This document shows positions 1-8,525 of a stretch of 64,000 bases of DNA, piece after piece. Below the pieces are notes generated by a model, which was not told the DNA's origin, ran no database searches, and worked only from the letters and a program-made list of their open reading frames with translations. The position numbers and the translations under genes were made by a program. Origin of the DNA: Mycolicibacterium monacense (GTDB taxonomy: Bacteria > Actinomycetota > Actinomycetes > Mycobacteriales > Mycobacteriaceae); contig NZ_AP022617.1 in assembly GCF_010731575.1 (NCBI RefSeq), forward strand, positions 1,426,001 to 1,490,000. The letters run 5' to 3'. Position 1 is the first letter of the stretch. Every line of letters starts with the position of its first letter.

Positions 1-3000
1 CGGCTGTGCATGGCCAGCGCGGCCACCGGCTACAAACAGTCGCTGGGCGCCGACGGGCCGCCGGGGTCCTACACGGACTTCGACGTCACCAACCTGTTCT
101 TCGTCATCGGGTCGAATATGGCGGACTGTCACCCGATCCTGCACCAGCGGATGGTCGACCGCCTCAAGACGGGCGCCAAGCTCATCGTCGTCGACCCCCG
201 CCGCACCGCCACCGCCGACCGGGCCGACCTGTACCTGCCGATCCGGCCGGGCACGGACGTGGCGCTGCTCAACGGGCTGCTGCACCTGCTGGTCGAGCGC
301 GGCGACATCGACGAGGAGTTCATCGCCGAGCACACCGAGGGCTGGGCGCACATGCCGGAGTTCCTCGCCGACTACGCCCCGGCGCGGGTCGCCGCGATCA
401 CCGGCCTCGCCGAAGCCGATCTGCACCGTGCCGCGGCCATGATCGCCGAGGCCGGCGACTGGGTGACGTGCTGGGCGGTGGGGATGAACCAGAGCACCCA
501 CGGCACGGCGAACACCAACGCGATCTGCAACCTGCACCTGGCCACGGGCGCCATCTGCCGACCGGGTGCCGGGCCGATGTCGCTGACCGGGCAGCCCAAC
601 GCGATGGGCGGGCGCGAGATGGGCTACATGGGGCCCGGCCTGCCCGGTCAACGTTCCATCCTCTCCGCCGAGGACCGCGCGTTCGTCGAACAGCGGTGGG
701 GTCTGCCGCCCGGCACCATCCGCACCGACGCCGGTCCCGGCGCGGTCGACATGTTCGAGCGGTTGGCCGCGGGCGAGATCAAGGCCTGCTGGATCATCTG
801 CACCAACCCGGTGGCGACCATGCCGAATCGCAGGACCACGATCGCCGGGCTGGAGGCCGCCGAACTGGTGATCACGCAGGACGTCTACCGCGACACCGCC
901 ACCAACCGGTACGCCGACATCGTGCTGCCCGCCACCCTGTGGGCCGAATCCGATCAGGTGATGGTGAATTCGGACCGTACGCTCACGCTGTTGCAGCAGG
1001 CCGTCCCACCGCCCGGCCAGACCCGCCCCGACTGGCAGCTGATCTGCCGGATCGCCGCCGAACTGGGGTTCGGCGCGGATTTCGCCTACACCGACAGTGC
1101 CCAGATCTTCGACGAGATCCGCGAGTTCAGCAATCGCAGAACGGGTTTCGATCTTCGCGGCGCGACGTACGACCGGCTGCGCGAGACGCCGCTGCAGTGG
1201 CCGGTCCCTCCCGACGACGGAACCGACCGCCACCCGATCCGCTACCTCAACGACGGTGTGAGCCAGGATCTCCACGTCGACGCCTCCGGCCACCGCCCGC
1301 GGTTGGCGTTCCCGACACCGTCGCGGCGCGCGGTCTTCTACGCCCGCCCGCACGTCGACGCCGCGGAACTGCCCGACGGCGACTTCCCGTTCGTGCTGAA
1401 CACCGGGCGTCTGCCGCACCAGTGGCACACCATGACCAAGACCGGCCGGGTGCGGGCCCTGGTCAAACTCGACGGCCGGCCGTTCGTCGAAGTCCACCCG
1501 CACGACGCCGCAGCCCTCGACATCGTCGACGGACAATCGGTCGAACTGACCTCGCGACGCGGACGCGCGGTGCTGCCCGCGGTGGTCTGCGATCGGGTGA
1601 TGCCCGGAAACTGCTTTGCGCCATTCCATTTCAACGACGAACACGGCGAGTACCTCACCGTCAACGCGTTGACCAACGATGCGGTCGACCCCGACTCGCT
1701 GCAGCCGGAGTTCAAGGTGTGCGCGGTGGCGCTGCGGCCGGTGCAGACGGTCGCCGCACCCACCGAAGAGCTCCGCACCCCGGCGCCGGAACCCGTGGCA
1801 TCGGACGGGCCGCTGGTGCTGTGGGCCTCGCAGACCGGCACCGCCGAGGACTTCGCCACCGACGTGGCGGCCCGACTGCCCGGTGCCCAGTTGGTCACCA
1901 TGGACGAGCTGCCGCTGCCGCGGTTGGCCGAGGCGCGTGACGTCGTCGTCATCACCAGCACCTTCGGCGACGGCGGCCCGCCCGACAACGGGGCCGACTT
2001 CTTCGACCGGCTGCAGGGCCCGGACGCACCGAAGCTCGACCACATCCGCTTCGCGGTGCTCGGGATCGGCGACCGGTCCTACAGCGACTTCTGCGGGCAC
2101 GCCCGCTCGCTGGACGGTCGGCTGGCCTCGCTGGGCGCCACCCGGATGCTCGACCGGGTCGACTGCGAAGCCTACGACCAGGACCGCATGGAGCACTGGG
2201 CCCAGCAGATGACCCACCTGCTGAACCCGGACGGCGTGGACTCCGACGGCGGCGGGGTCACCACGCGGCGGCGGACCACGACCGTCGCCGAACCGTTCAC
2301 CCGGGCCAGGCCGCTGCTCGCGCCGCTGGCGCGCAACACGCTGCTCACCCCGGCAGAGTCCCGAAAAGAGGTGCGGCACTTCGGCTTCGACATCTCCGAA
2401 TACGACGTCACCTACGCCGCGGGCGATTCACTGGGCGTCTACGCCACGAACAGCGCGGTGGCCGTCGACGCCTGGCTCGCCGCCACCGGCCTCGACGGAA
2501 GCGAGAAGGTCGACGTCGACGGTGCCGAACACAGTCTGCGGGACGCGCTCACGGTCAGCTACGACTTCTGCCGCGTCACCCCGGACCTCATGCGGTTCGT
2601 GGCCGAGCAGTGCCGCGACCGCTCGGCGGCCAAGCGACTGCGGGCGGCGCGTGCCGATCTGGACGCCTGGCTGGTCGATCGCAACGGTCTCGACGTGGTT
2701 CGCGAGTTCGAGGTTCGCGCCGATCCGCGGCAGTGGCAGGAGGTGCTGGTGCGGCTGACCCCGCGCCAGTTCTCCATCAGCAGCAGTCCGCTCGTCAGCC
2801 CGCACGAGGTGCAGTTGACGGTGTCGGTGGTGCGCTACCGGGGCAGCGACGGCGGTGAGCGCGGAGGAGTGGCGAGCACGTTCCTCGCCGACCGCGCCAC
2901 CGCACCGCTTCCGGTGTTCCTGCAACGCTCCCCGCACTTCCGGCCACCCCGCGACGGCGTGACCCCGATGATCATGGTCGGACCGGGCACCGGCATCGCC

Positions 3001-3402
3001 CCGTTCCGGGCGTTCCTGCAGGAGCGCCGGGCGCTGGGACACACCGGGCCCAACTGGCTGTTCTTCGGCGACCGCCACCGCGACGAGAACTTCTACTACC
3101 GCGACGACCTCGAGGACATGGTCACCGACGGCTTCCTTCGCCTCGACCTGGCGTTCTCCCGTGACCAGCCGAAGCCGGTGTACGTGCAGCACCGGATGCT
3201 CGAACACGGTGCCGAGGTGTGGCGGTGGCTGGAACGCGGTGCGCATCTGTACGTCTGCGGTGACGCCGCCCGGATGGCCAAGGATGTCGATGCCGCCCTG
3301 ACCACCATCATCCGGAAGCACGGCGGCCTGTCGGAATCGGCTGCGCGCGAATACAAGAAGAGCCTCGTCGCGGGGAAGCGCTACCTGCGCGACGTGTACT
3401 GA
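1..3402 (+). CDS. nasN: Assimilatory nitrate reductase fused to a flavoprotein reductase (5' end cut by window)
   Basis: The frame is open from base 1, so the gene starts upstream and its Fe-S and Mo-ligand N-terminus is not visible. The first ~575 visible residues are a molybdopterin bis-MGD oxidoreductase of the NarB/NasA type. After a short linker comes a CysJ-like diflavin module: an FMN flavodoxin domain (SQTGTAED near nt 1830), an FAD domain (RQFSISSSP near nt 2764) and an NADPH domain (GPGTGIAPF near nt 2983), ending in YLRDVY. The fusion should pass electrons from NAD(P)H through FAD and FMN to molybdenum and reduce nitrate to nitrite in the cytosol for assimilation. I recall a homologous fusion in M. 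smegmatis described as NasN, so the symbol is by analogy. It ends 4 bp from the convergent terC. Confidence 0.85.
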   Translation, partial: RLCMASAATGYKQSLGADGPPGSYTDFDVTNLFFVIGSNMADCHPILHQRMVDRLKTGAKLIVVDPRRTATADRADLYLPIRPGTDVALLNGLLHLLVERGDIDEEFIAEHTEGWAHMPEFLADYAPARVAAITGLAEADLHRAAAMIAEAGDWVTCWAVGMNQSTHGTANTNAICNLHLATGAICRPGAGPMSLTGQPNAMGGREMGYMGPGLPGQRSILSAEDRAFVEQRWGLPPGTIRTDAGPGAVDMFERLAAGEIKACWIICTNPVATMPNRRTTIAGLEAAELVITQDVYRDTATNRYADIVLPATLWAESDQVMVNSDRTLTLLQQAVPPPGQTRPDWQLICRIAAELGFGADFAYTDSAQIFDEIREFSNRRTGFDLRGATYDRLRETPLQWPVPPDDGTDRHPIRYLNDGVSQDLHVDASGHRPRLAFPTPSRRAVFYARPHVDAAELPDGDFPFVLNTGRLPHQWHTMTKTGRVRALVKLDGRPFVEVHPHDAAALDIVDGQSVELTSRRGRAVLPAVVCDRVMPGNCFAPFHFNDEHGEYLTVNALTNDAVDPDSLQPEFKVCAVALRPVQTVAAPTEELRTPAPEPVASDGPLVLWASQTGTAEDFATDVAARLPGAQLVTMDELPLPRLAEARDVVVITSTFGDGGPPDNGADFFDRLQGPDAPKLDHIRFAVLGIGDRSYSDFCGHARSLDGRLASLGATRMLDRVDCEAYDQDRMEHWAQQMTHLLNPDGVDSDGGGVTTRRRTTTVAEPFTRARPLLAPLARNTLLTPAESRKEVRHFGFDISEYDVTYAAGDSLGVYATNSAVAVDAWLAATGLDGSEKVDVDGAEHSLRDALTVSYDFCRVTPDLMRFVAEQCRDRSAAKRLRAARADLDAWLVDRNGLDVVREFEVRADPRQWQEVLVRLTPRQFSISSSPLVSPHEVQLTVSVVRYRGSDGGERGGVASTFLADRATAPLPVFLQRSPHFRPPRDGVTPMIMVGPGTGIAPFRAFLQERRALGHTGPNWLFFGDRHRDENFYYRDDLEDMVTDGFLRLDLAFSRDQPKPVYVQHRMLEHGAEVWRWLERGAHLYVCGDAARMAKDVDAALTTIIRKHGGLSESAAREYKKSLVAGKRYLRDVY

Positions 3403-3406
3403 GCGG

Positions 3407-4606
3407 TCACGTCGACTTCTCCTCGGCCAGATACCGGTCGTGCTCGGCGTGCGCACGGCGCAGCAGATCCATCAGATCGTCCTCGCGGCGGATCATGGCC
3501 CGGTACTTGGGCGGCATCTGCTTGATCTGCTGCTCCTCGGCGCACAGCTTCGCGAACGCCTTCTCGCGTTCGGCGGCGTCTTCGCCGTAGTAGGTCTTGT
3601 TCAGGTAGGTGGTGGCGTGGCGCTGGGCGCTGCCGATCGCGTTCTTGACCCGGCCCTTCGGCGACACCAGCGATGCCACCGTGGTGACCAGCAGCAGCGT
3701 GATGATCACGCCCAGCGACACCGGGGTGCTGACCTCGACGACGTTGACCGGTTCACCGTCGTTGATGAACGGCACGTTGTTCTCGTGCAGTGCGTGCAGG
3801 AACAGCTTGACGCCGATGAACGCCAGGATCGCGGCCAGCCCGAAGTGCAGGTAGATCAGGCGGTCCAGCAGCCCGTCGATCAGGAAGTACAGCTGGCGCA
3901 GCCCCAGCAGGCTGAACGCGGTGGCGGTGAAGACGATGTAGACGTCCTGGGTGAGGCCGAAGATCGCCGGGATCGAGTCCAGGGCGAACAGCAGGTCGGT
4001 GCCGCCGATGGCCACCATGACCAGCAGCATTGGCGTCAGCATCCGCTTGCCGTTCTCGACGGTGAACAGCTTGTCGCCGTCGTAGTCGTCGGTGGTACGC
4101 AGGAACCGCCGCGCCAGCCGGATCACCAGGTTGTCCGCGCCGCGGTCGTCGTCGTCGGGTTTGATCAGCTGACCGGCGGTGAGCAGCAGGATGAGCGCGA
4201 ACAGATAGAAGACCCACGCGAAGGCGTTGATCAGCGCGGCGCCCACGAAGATCAGTCCGGTGCGCGCGATGAGCGCGAACACGATGCCGAACAGCAGGAC
4301 CTTCTGTTGATCGGCGCGCGGCACCGCGAAGCTGCCGATGATGACGAGGAAGACGAACAGGTTGTCCACCGACAGCGCCTTCTCGGTGACGTACCCGGCG
4401 AAATACTCCAGACCGGGTTTGGTTCCGCCGAACACGAGCACGCCGAGGCCGAACAGGATCGCGATCCCGACATAGAAGGCCGACCAGACGGCCGCCTCGC
4501 GCAAGGTCGGGATGTGCGCCTTGCGGACGTGGAAGAAGAAGTCGAAGAGAACCAGGGCGATGATGACGGCGACGGTCAGCCCCCACAGCACAGGGGAGAT
4601 GTTCAT
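3407..4606 (-). CDS. TerC family integral membrane protein
   Basis: A 399-residue multi-spanning membrane protein of the TerC/Alx family. Conserved acidic intramembrane motifs are visible: SVDN at residues 79-82 and FALDSIP at 207-213. About seven to nine hydrophobic segments are followed by a charged cytoplasmic C-terminal tail from roughly residue 320. Family members are linked to manganese export, metallation of secreted proteins, or tellurite resistance. The substrate cannot be read from this sequence. It converges on the nitrate reductase gene and is divergent from the GjpA-like gene across a 435 bp control region. I looked for a yybP-ykoY manganese riboswitch upstream, as in E. coli alx, and did not find one. 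Confidence 0.88.
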   Translation of the reverse strand: MNISPVLWGLTVAVIIALVLFDFFFHVRKAHIPTLREAAVWSAFYVGIAILFGLGVLVFGGTKPGLEYFAGYVTEKALSVDNLFVFLVIIGSFAVPRADQQKVLLFGIVFALIARTGLIFVGAALINAFAWVFYLFALILLLTAGQLIKPDDDDRGADNLVIRLARRFLRTTDDYDGDKLFTVENGKRMLTPMLLVMVAIGGTDLLFALDSIPAIFGLTQDVYIVFTATAFSLLGLRQLYFLIDGLLDRLIYLHFGLAAILAFIGVKLFLHALHENNVPFINDGEPVNVVEVSTPVSLGVIITLLLVTTVASLVSPKGRVKNAIGSAQRHATTYLNKTYYGEDAAEREKAFAKLCAEEQQIKQMPPKYRAMIRREDDLMDLLRRAHAEHDRYLAEEKST

Positions 4607-5041
4607 CGGGTGGCGGCCGATCGCGTCCGGGCAGTGGGCATGGCGTCAGTGTTCCCACAACGCGGCCGGGTCACGCGTGCGAACTGACGGCGAATGCGGC
4701 GGTCATGCCGCCCGGACGACTGTGGGGTTTGCCGGCCCGGAGACCTGCCATCCCGCGGTCATTAGACTTGCTCATGAGTTTGCCCTGCGCTTGATGATGC
4801 AAACATCTTCCGTGGGCCGCCGCTCCGATGGTCGAGTTTGCGAGACAGCTTCCGACATTTGTTTGCCAGTCCAAGATTGCCCGTACTGGACGGCTTTCAA
4901 CGGCAATGGGTCGAGGCGCCGATGTGCGCTCAGTCGTTCTGGCGTTCCTGCTGTGAGTTTGCGGAATCGGGCATCGCTGCGGGCTACCGCGCAGTAGTTT
5001 GCGTTTCCGTCGGCCGTCCTTTCGATGGAAAGAAGTTTGCA
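4607..5041. other. Divergent intergenic control region, terC / gjpA-like
   Basis: This 435 bp stretch between the divergent starts of the TerC gene and the GjpA-like gene contains no convincing gene. A frame reading through it into the GjpA-like gene lacks a plausible signal sequence at its own N-terminus. The real signal peptide begins at 5042, behind GGAAAGAAG. The region is richer in T than its neighbours and carries the GTTTGC repeat cluster annotated separately. Confidence 0.7.
4727..5040 (+). repeat. Seven GTTTGC direct repeats, mostly AGTTTGC
   Basis: Identical GTTTGC hexamers lie at 4727, 4778, 4836, 4861, 4957, 4997 and 5035, all in the same orientation. Most are preceded by A or GA, giving (G)AGTTTGC. 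One inverted copy, GCAAAC, is at 4799-4804. Spacings (51, 58, 25, 96, 40 and 38 bp) are not multiples of three and do not repeat, which argues against a coding origin. The last copy sits between the Shine-Dalgarno and the ATG of the GjpA-like gene. In DNA of about two-thirds GC such a hexamer should be rare, so the cluster looks selected. I know of no regulator with this site. Confidence 0.6.
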
Positions 5042-6307
5042 ATGCACACAGCTGCTCGTTCGTATCTGACCACCGGTGTGGCGTTGGTGGGAGCCGGCGC
5101 CATCGCGATCAGCCCCGTCGCGCCGCCGCTGCCGGACGCCGCCCGCGCCGCGACATCGAGCGTCACGACATCAGATCTGCAGCTGTCCGCCTTGGCGAAT
5201 CCCTTCGTCGTCTACGGCGAAGTGGTCGAGAACACGCTGACGAACCTCGGTCTGCTCGGCGAGCGGGTGTTGGCCGACCCCGCGCCGATTCTGGCCCAGA
5301 TCCTGCAGAACCAGTGGAACAGCGCGCAGACGCTGGGCGGCGCCCTGGACCGGGCGGGCGAAAGTCTCGCCAACTCGTTCTCTGCCGACAATCCGTTCGG
5401 CGTGCCGGCACTGCTTCGCGCGGCCGGCGACCACCTGGCGGCGGGTGACCTGGAGGGTGCGATCAACAGCCTGTGGCAGGTGGTGATCACGCCGCTGCTC
5501 GGCCCCGCCATCGAACTCATCCCGGCGATCACCTCGGTGATCCGGCAGCCGGTGCAGAACATGCTCAACGTGATCGACCAGACCCAGCTGCCGATCACCT
5601 TGTTCGCGATCGGCGTGCTGAGCCCGATCTACGCCGGTTTCGTGAAGGCAGGGGGCGCGTTCGTTCAAGACGTCTTCGATGCGGCGCGCACCGGTGACCT
5701 CGAAGGGCTCGCCAACGCCTTCATCACCGGACCCGCGGCGGTGATCAACGGGTTCCTCAACGGCGACGCCGTCGATGCCGGCTTCTTCAGCCCCGGTCTC
5801 GGCACCATCAGCGGCCTGCTCAACATCCGCGATGCCATCGCCCAGGCGCTCCGGCCGGTGCAGACGGCCGGAATCGCGGCGATCGACTCGACGACCACCG
5901 ACGCGACCGCCAGGACCGTATCGGTGAGTGTGGAGTCGTCGGAGGAACCCGGCACATCGGAAACGGCACTCGCACAGGAGGAGTCGACCAAGAGCGAGGG
6001 CGCGTCGGAGCCGGCCGATGCGACGGCCGAGACGGACCCGCTCGACGACACACTTGTCGACGATGTGCCAGAGGAGGAGGAGCCCGCCGAGGACGACGTG
6101 ACCGACGTGACCGACGTGACCGACGTGACCGACGTGACCGACGTGACCGACGATGAGGAGTCACTGACCGACGACGAGGAGGCGTCGCCGGCCCAGGACG
6201 AGTCCGAGAACACCTCCGAGGAAGCGGGCGACGCCGACGCCGGAGCCGGCGCCGACGAGCCCGGTTCGGGCGACGCGCCGAGCGCGGACTCCGAGGCCAC
6301 CGAGTAG
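5042..6307 (+). CDS. GjpA-like exported protein with acidic repeat tail
   Basis: A 421-residue protein with an N-terminal signal sequence of about 35 residues (hydrophobic run from residue 8, Ala-rich cleavage region). The central part, about residues 45-290, is hydrophobic and contains repeated amphipathic helices with NPF, GPA and LNGFLNG-type motifs. It resembles the family that databases label outer membrane porin GjpA, after a Gordonia protein. From about residue 300 the protein is low-complexity and strongly acidic (Glu, Asp, Ser, Thr), including six DVT repeats at residues 352-369. The start is chosen from the signal peptide and the SD-like GGAAAGAAG about 8 nt upstream. Pore activity is not shown by the sequence. 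A perfect hairpin terminator follows the gene. Confidence 0.7.
   Translation: MHTAARSYLTTGVALVGAGAIAISPVAPPLPDAARAATSSVTTSDLQLSALANPFVVYGEVVENTLTNLGLLGERVLADPAPILAQILQNQWNSAQTLGGALDRAGESLANSFSADNPFGVPALLRAAGDHLAAGDLEGAINSLWQVVITPLLGPAIELIPAITSVIRQPVQNMLNVIDQTQLPITLFAIGVLSPIYAGFVKAGGAFVQDVFDAARTGDLEGLANAFITGPAAVINGFLNGDAVDAGFFSPGLGTISGLLNIRDAIAQALRPVQTAGIAAIDSTTTDATARTVSVSVESSEEPGTSETALAQEESTKSEGASEPADATAETDPLDDTLVDDVPEEEEPAEDDVTDVTDVTDVTDVTDVTDDEESLTDDEEASPAQDESENTSEEAGDADAGAGADEPGSGDAPSADSEATE
6095..6148 (+). repeat. Tandem 9-bp repeat GACGTGACC x6, encoding DVT
   Basis: Six perfect in-frame copies of GACGTGACC, followed by a partial GAC, encode (DVT)6 D in the acidic tail of the GjpA-like protein. 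Perfect identity at the nucleotide level points to recent slippage, so this is a likely variable-number tandem repeat. Confidence 0.9.
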
Positions 6308-6338
6308 TCGTCCCGGAAAGCGACTCCGGGAAAGCCAA

Positions 6339-6367
6339 GGGCCCCGGCTTCATCGAAGCCGGGGCCC
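6339..6367 (+). terminator. Hairpin terminator after the gjpA-like gene
   Basis: A perfect 13-bp GC-rich stem (arms 6339-6351 and 6355-6367) with a 3-nt loop lies 31 bp after the stop codon. No T-tract follows, as is usual for mycobacterial hairpins. It also lies between this gene and the convergent tRNA-Leu and may serve both directions. Confidence 0.75.
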
Positions 6368-6382
6368 ATCGGTTCTCACCGG

Positions 6383-6468
6383 TGTCCGAGGGGGGACTTG
6401 AACCCCCACGCCCGTTAATAGGGCACTAGCACCTCAAGCTAGCGCGTCTGCCATTCCGCCACTCGGAC
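6383..6468 (-). tRNA. tRNA-Leu (anticodon GAG)
   Basis: Read on the minus strand, a 7-bp acceptor stem (GTCCGAG with CTCGGAC plus discriminator A), a D-arm, an anticodon stem CTAGC/GCTAG with loop TTGAGGT (anticodon GAG), a long class II variable arm and a T-arm with GTTCAAG give an 86-nt tRNA-Leu reading CUC and CUU. The CCA end is not encoded. Confidence 0.95.
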
Positions 6469-6544
6469 CCGCCCACACCCCGTGTGGGCAGCTAAGGCTA
6501 TCGGATCAGGCAGCCCGAACCCAAACCCGGTGTCCCTGGTACGA

Positions 6545-7879
6545 ATGGTGGTTGTGACAGGACCCGCCGATGAGGTCGTCGAGCTCGTCAGTTCGCTGAT
6601 CCGCTTCGACACCTCCAACACCGGAGACCCGGCCACCACCAAGGGCGAGGGCGACTGCGCCCGCTGGGTGGCGGCCCAGCTCGAAGAGGTCGGCTACGAG
6701 TGCGAATACCTCGAAGCCGGGGCCCCGAACCGGGGGAACGTCTTCGCCCGGCTGCCCGGCGCCGATCCCTCGCGCGGGGCGCTGATGATCCACGGCCACC
6801 TCGACGTGGTGCCCGCCGAACCGGCCGACTGGAGTGTCCACCCGTTCTCCGGGGCGGTGTCCGACGGTTATGTGTGGGGCCGCGGAGCGGTCGACATGAA
6901 GGACATGTGCGGGATGATGATCGCCGTCGCCCGCCACTTCAAACGCGAAGGCATCGTCCCGCCCCGCGACCTGGTGTTCGCGTTCGTCTCCGACGAGGAG
7001 CACGGCGGCACCTACGGCGCCGACTGGCTGGTCGACAACCGGCCCGACCTGTTCAACGGGGTCACCGAGGCGATCGGTGAGGTGGGCGGCTTCTCGCTGA
7101 CGGTTCCGCGCCGCGACGGCGGTGAGCGCCGCCTCTACCTGATCGAGACGGCCGAGAAGGGTCTGTCGTGGATGCGGCTCACCGCGCGCGGCCGCGCCGG
7201 ACACGGCTCGATGGTGCACGACGACAACGCGGTCACCGCAGTCGCCGAAGCCGTCGCCAAACTCGGCCGCCACCGGTTCCCTCTCGTGCTCAGCGACACC
7301 GTGCAGCAGTTCCTCACCGCCGTCGCCGAGGAGACCGGGTACTCGTTCGACCCGGACTCCCCGGATCTCGACGGCACGATCGCCAAACTGGGGGGTATCG
7401 CCCGCATCGTCGGGGCCACGCTGCGCGACACCGCCAACCCGACGATGCTCAAGGCGGGATACAAGGCCAACGTGATCCCGCAGACCGCCGAGGCCATGGT
7501 GGACTGCCGCGTGCTGCCGGGGCGCAAGGAGGCGTTCGAACGCGAGGTCGACGCGTTGATCGGACCCGACGTGGTGCGCTCCTGGGAGCGGGACCTGCCG
7601 TCCTACGAGACGACGTTCGACGGCGACCTCGTCGACCAGATGAACGCGTCGCTGCTCGCGCTGGACCCCGACGCGCGCACCGTGCCGTACATGCTCTCCG
7701 GCGGTACCGACGCGAAATCCTTCCAGCGCTTGGGGATTCGCTGCTTCGGGTTCGTCCCGCTGCGGCTGCCCCCGGAACTGGACTTCGCCGCGCTGTTCCA
7801 CGGCATCGACGAACGGGTACCCGTCGACGCGCTCGAGTTCGGGGCGCAGGTTCTGCAACACTTTCTCGAGCACTGCTGA
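6545..7879 (+). CDS. M20 family metallopeptidase (Rv2141c-like)
   Basis: A 444-residue zinc hydrolase of the M20/ArgE/DapE/CPG2 class. Metal-binding and catalytic motifs are in place: HGHLD at residues 83-87, the bridging Asp of GRGAVDMKD near residue 117, and the catalytic EE at 151-152 in SDEEHGG. A lid dimerisation domain occupies the middle third. The M. tuberculosis orthologue is labelled DapE2, but the sequence alone does not show whether the substrate is N-succinyl-diaminopimelate or a dipeptide. The start is the first ATG after the tRNA; GTG at 6554 is an alternative. It is followed 27 bp later by a PEBP gene, as in M. tuberculosis. Confidence 0.88.
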   Translation: MVVVTGPADEVVELVSSLIRFDTSNTGDPATTKGEGDCARWVAAQLEEVGYECEYLEAGAPNRGNVFARLPGADPSRGALMIHGHLDVVPAEPADWSVHPFSGAVSDGYVWGRGAVDMKDMCGMMIAVARHFKREGIVPPRDLVFAFVSDEEHGGTYGADWLVDNRPDLFNGVTEAIGEVGGFSLTVPRRDGGERRLYLIETAEKGLSWMRLTARGRAGHGSMVHDDNAVTAVAEAVAKLGRHRFPLVLSDTVQQFLTAVAEETGYSFDPDSPDLDGTIAKLGGIARIVGATLRDTANPTMLKAGYKANVIPQTAEAMVDCRVLPGRKEAFEREVDALIGPDVVRSWERDLPSYETTFDGDLVDQMNASLLALDPDARTVPYMLSGGTDAKSFQRLGIRCFGFVPLRLPPELDFAALFHGIDERVPVDALEFGAQVLQHFLEHC

Positions 7880-7906
7880 GCGGTTCCCTACACGCGAAAG
7901 GACATC

Positions 7907-8443
7907 ATGGCTTTTCCGTACAACCCGTATGAGTTCCTGCCACAACTGCCGTCGTTCACGCTGACCTCCGAGTCGGTGACCGACGGGCAGCCGCTGGCCA
8001 ACGATCAGGTGAGCGGCCTGATGGGTGCCGGCGGTTCCGACGTCTCGCCGCAGCTGTCGTGGTCAGGCTTCCCGGAGGAGACGCGCAGCTTCGCCGTCAC
8101 CGTCTACGACCCCGACGCACCGACCGGATCCGGCTTCTGGCACTGGGCGGTGTTCAACCTGCCCGCCACCGTCACCGAACTGCCCGCCGGTGTCGGCGAC
8201 GGCAGCGCCAAGGGCTTCCCGGGCGATGCGGTGACGCTGGCCAACGACGCGGGCATGAAGCGTTACGTCGGTGCCGCCCCGCCGCCGGGACACGGTCCGC
8301 ACCGCTACTTCATCGTGGTGCACGCCGTCGACGTCGAGAAGCTCGACATCCCCGAGGACGCCACCCCGGCCTATCTCGGGTTCAACCTGTTCAGCCACGC
8401 GATCGCCCGCGCGATCATCCACGGCACCTACGAGCAGAAGTAG
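7907..8443 (+). CDS. PEBP / YbhB-YbcL family protein (Rv2140c-like)
   Basis: A 178-residue phosphatidylethanolamine-binding-like protein. The family signature [13 protein letters not shown] is at residues 68-80, and the anion-pocket segment with [13 protein letters not shown] follows. Bacterial members are called Raf kinase inhibitor-like, but their role is unclear; they bind small anionic ligands. AAAGGA lies about 8 nt upstream of the ATG. The gene likely shares a transcript with the upstream peptidase and ends at a long inverted repeat facing pyrD. Confidence 0.9.
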   Translation: MAFPYNPYEFLPQLPSFTLTSESVTDGQPLANDQVSGLMGAGGSDVSPQLSWSGFPEETRSFAVTVYDPDAPTGSGFWHWAVFNLPATVTELPAGVGDGSAKGFPGDAVTLANDAGMKRYVGAAPPPGHGPHRYFIVVHAVDVEKLDIPEDATPAYLGFNLFSHAIARAIIHGTYEQK

Positions 8444-8455
8444 GTCCGGCTCAGC

Positions 8456-8517
8456 CGCGAGCAGACGCAGAATCGCGTGATCCGGTGCGCAGGAACGCGA
8501 TTCTGTGTCTGCTCGCG
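8456..8517. repeat. Intergenic inverted repeat, 23-bp arms (REP-like, probable bidirectional terminator)
   Basis: Arms 8456-8478 and 8495-8517 are inverted copies with a single mismatch and a 16-nt loop. They begin CGCGAGCAGACGC and continue AGAATCGCGT. The element fills the 82-bp space between the convergent PEBP and pyrD genes, so a bidirectional terminator role is likely. I recall similar GCGAGCAGAC-type repeats scattered in mycobacterial intergenic DNA, but no second copy was noticed here. Confidence 0.8.
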
Positions 8518-8525
8518 CCCGGAAT

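Noticed and set aside
6..1940. Plus-strand 644-codon frame overlapping the nitrate reductase
   Set aside because: Arg/Pro-rich out-of-frame translation. The reductase frame has clear motifs throughout.
3440..4687. Plus-strand 415-codon frame opposite terC
   Set aside because: Composition (Gln, Asp, His, Arg runs) is that of an antisense shadow. The TerC frame has membrane segments and family motifs.
4607..4838. Manganese (yybP-ykoY) riboswitch upstream of terC
   Set aside because: The minus strand lacks the paired conserved purine-rich loops of this class.
4838..5041. Longer N-terminus for the GjpA-like protein
   Set aside because: The upstream extension has no signal features, while the signal peptide begins at ATG 5042 with an SD. 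The region is a repeat-bearing control region.
6095..6148. CRISPR-like repeat
   Set aside because: Units are 9 bp, contiguous and in frame within a gene. There are no spacers and no cas genes; the RecB-like nuclease at 32351 is an ordinary Rv2119 homologue.
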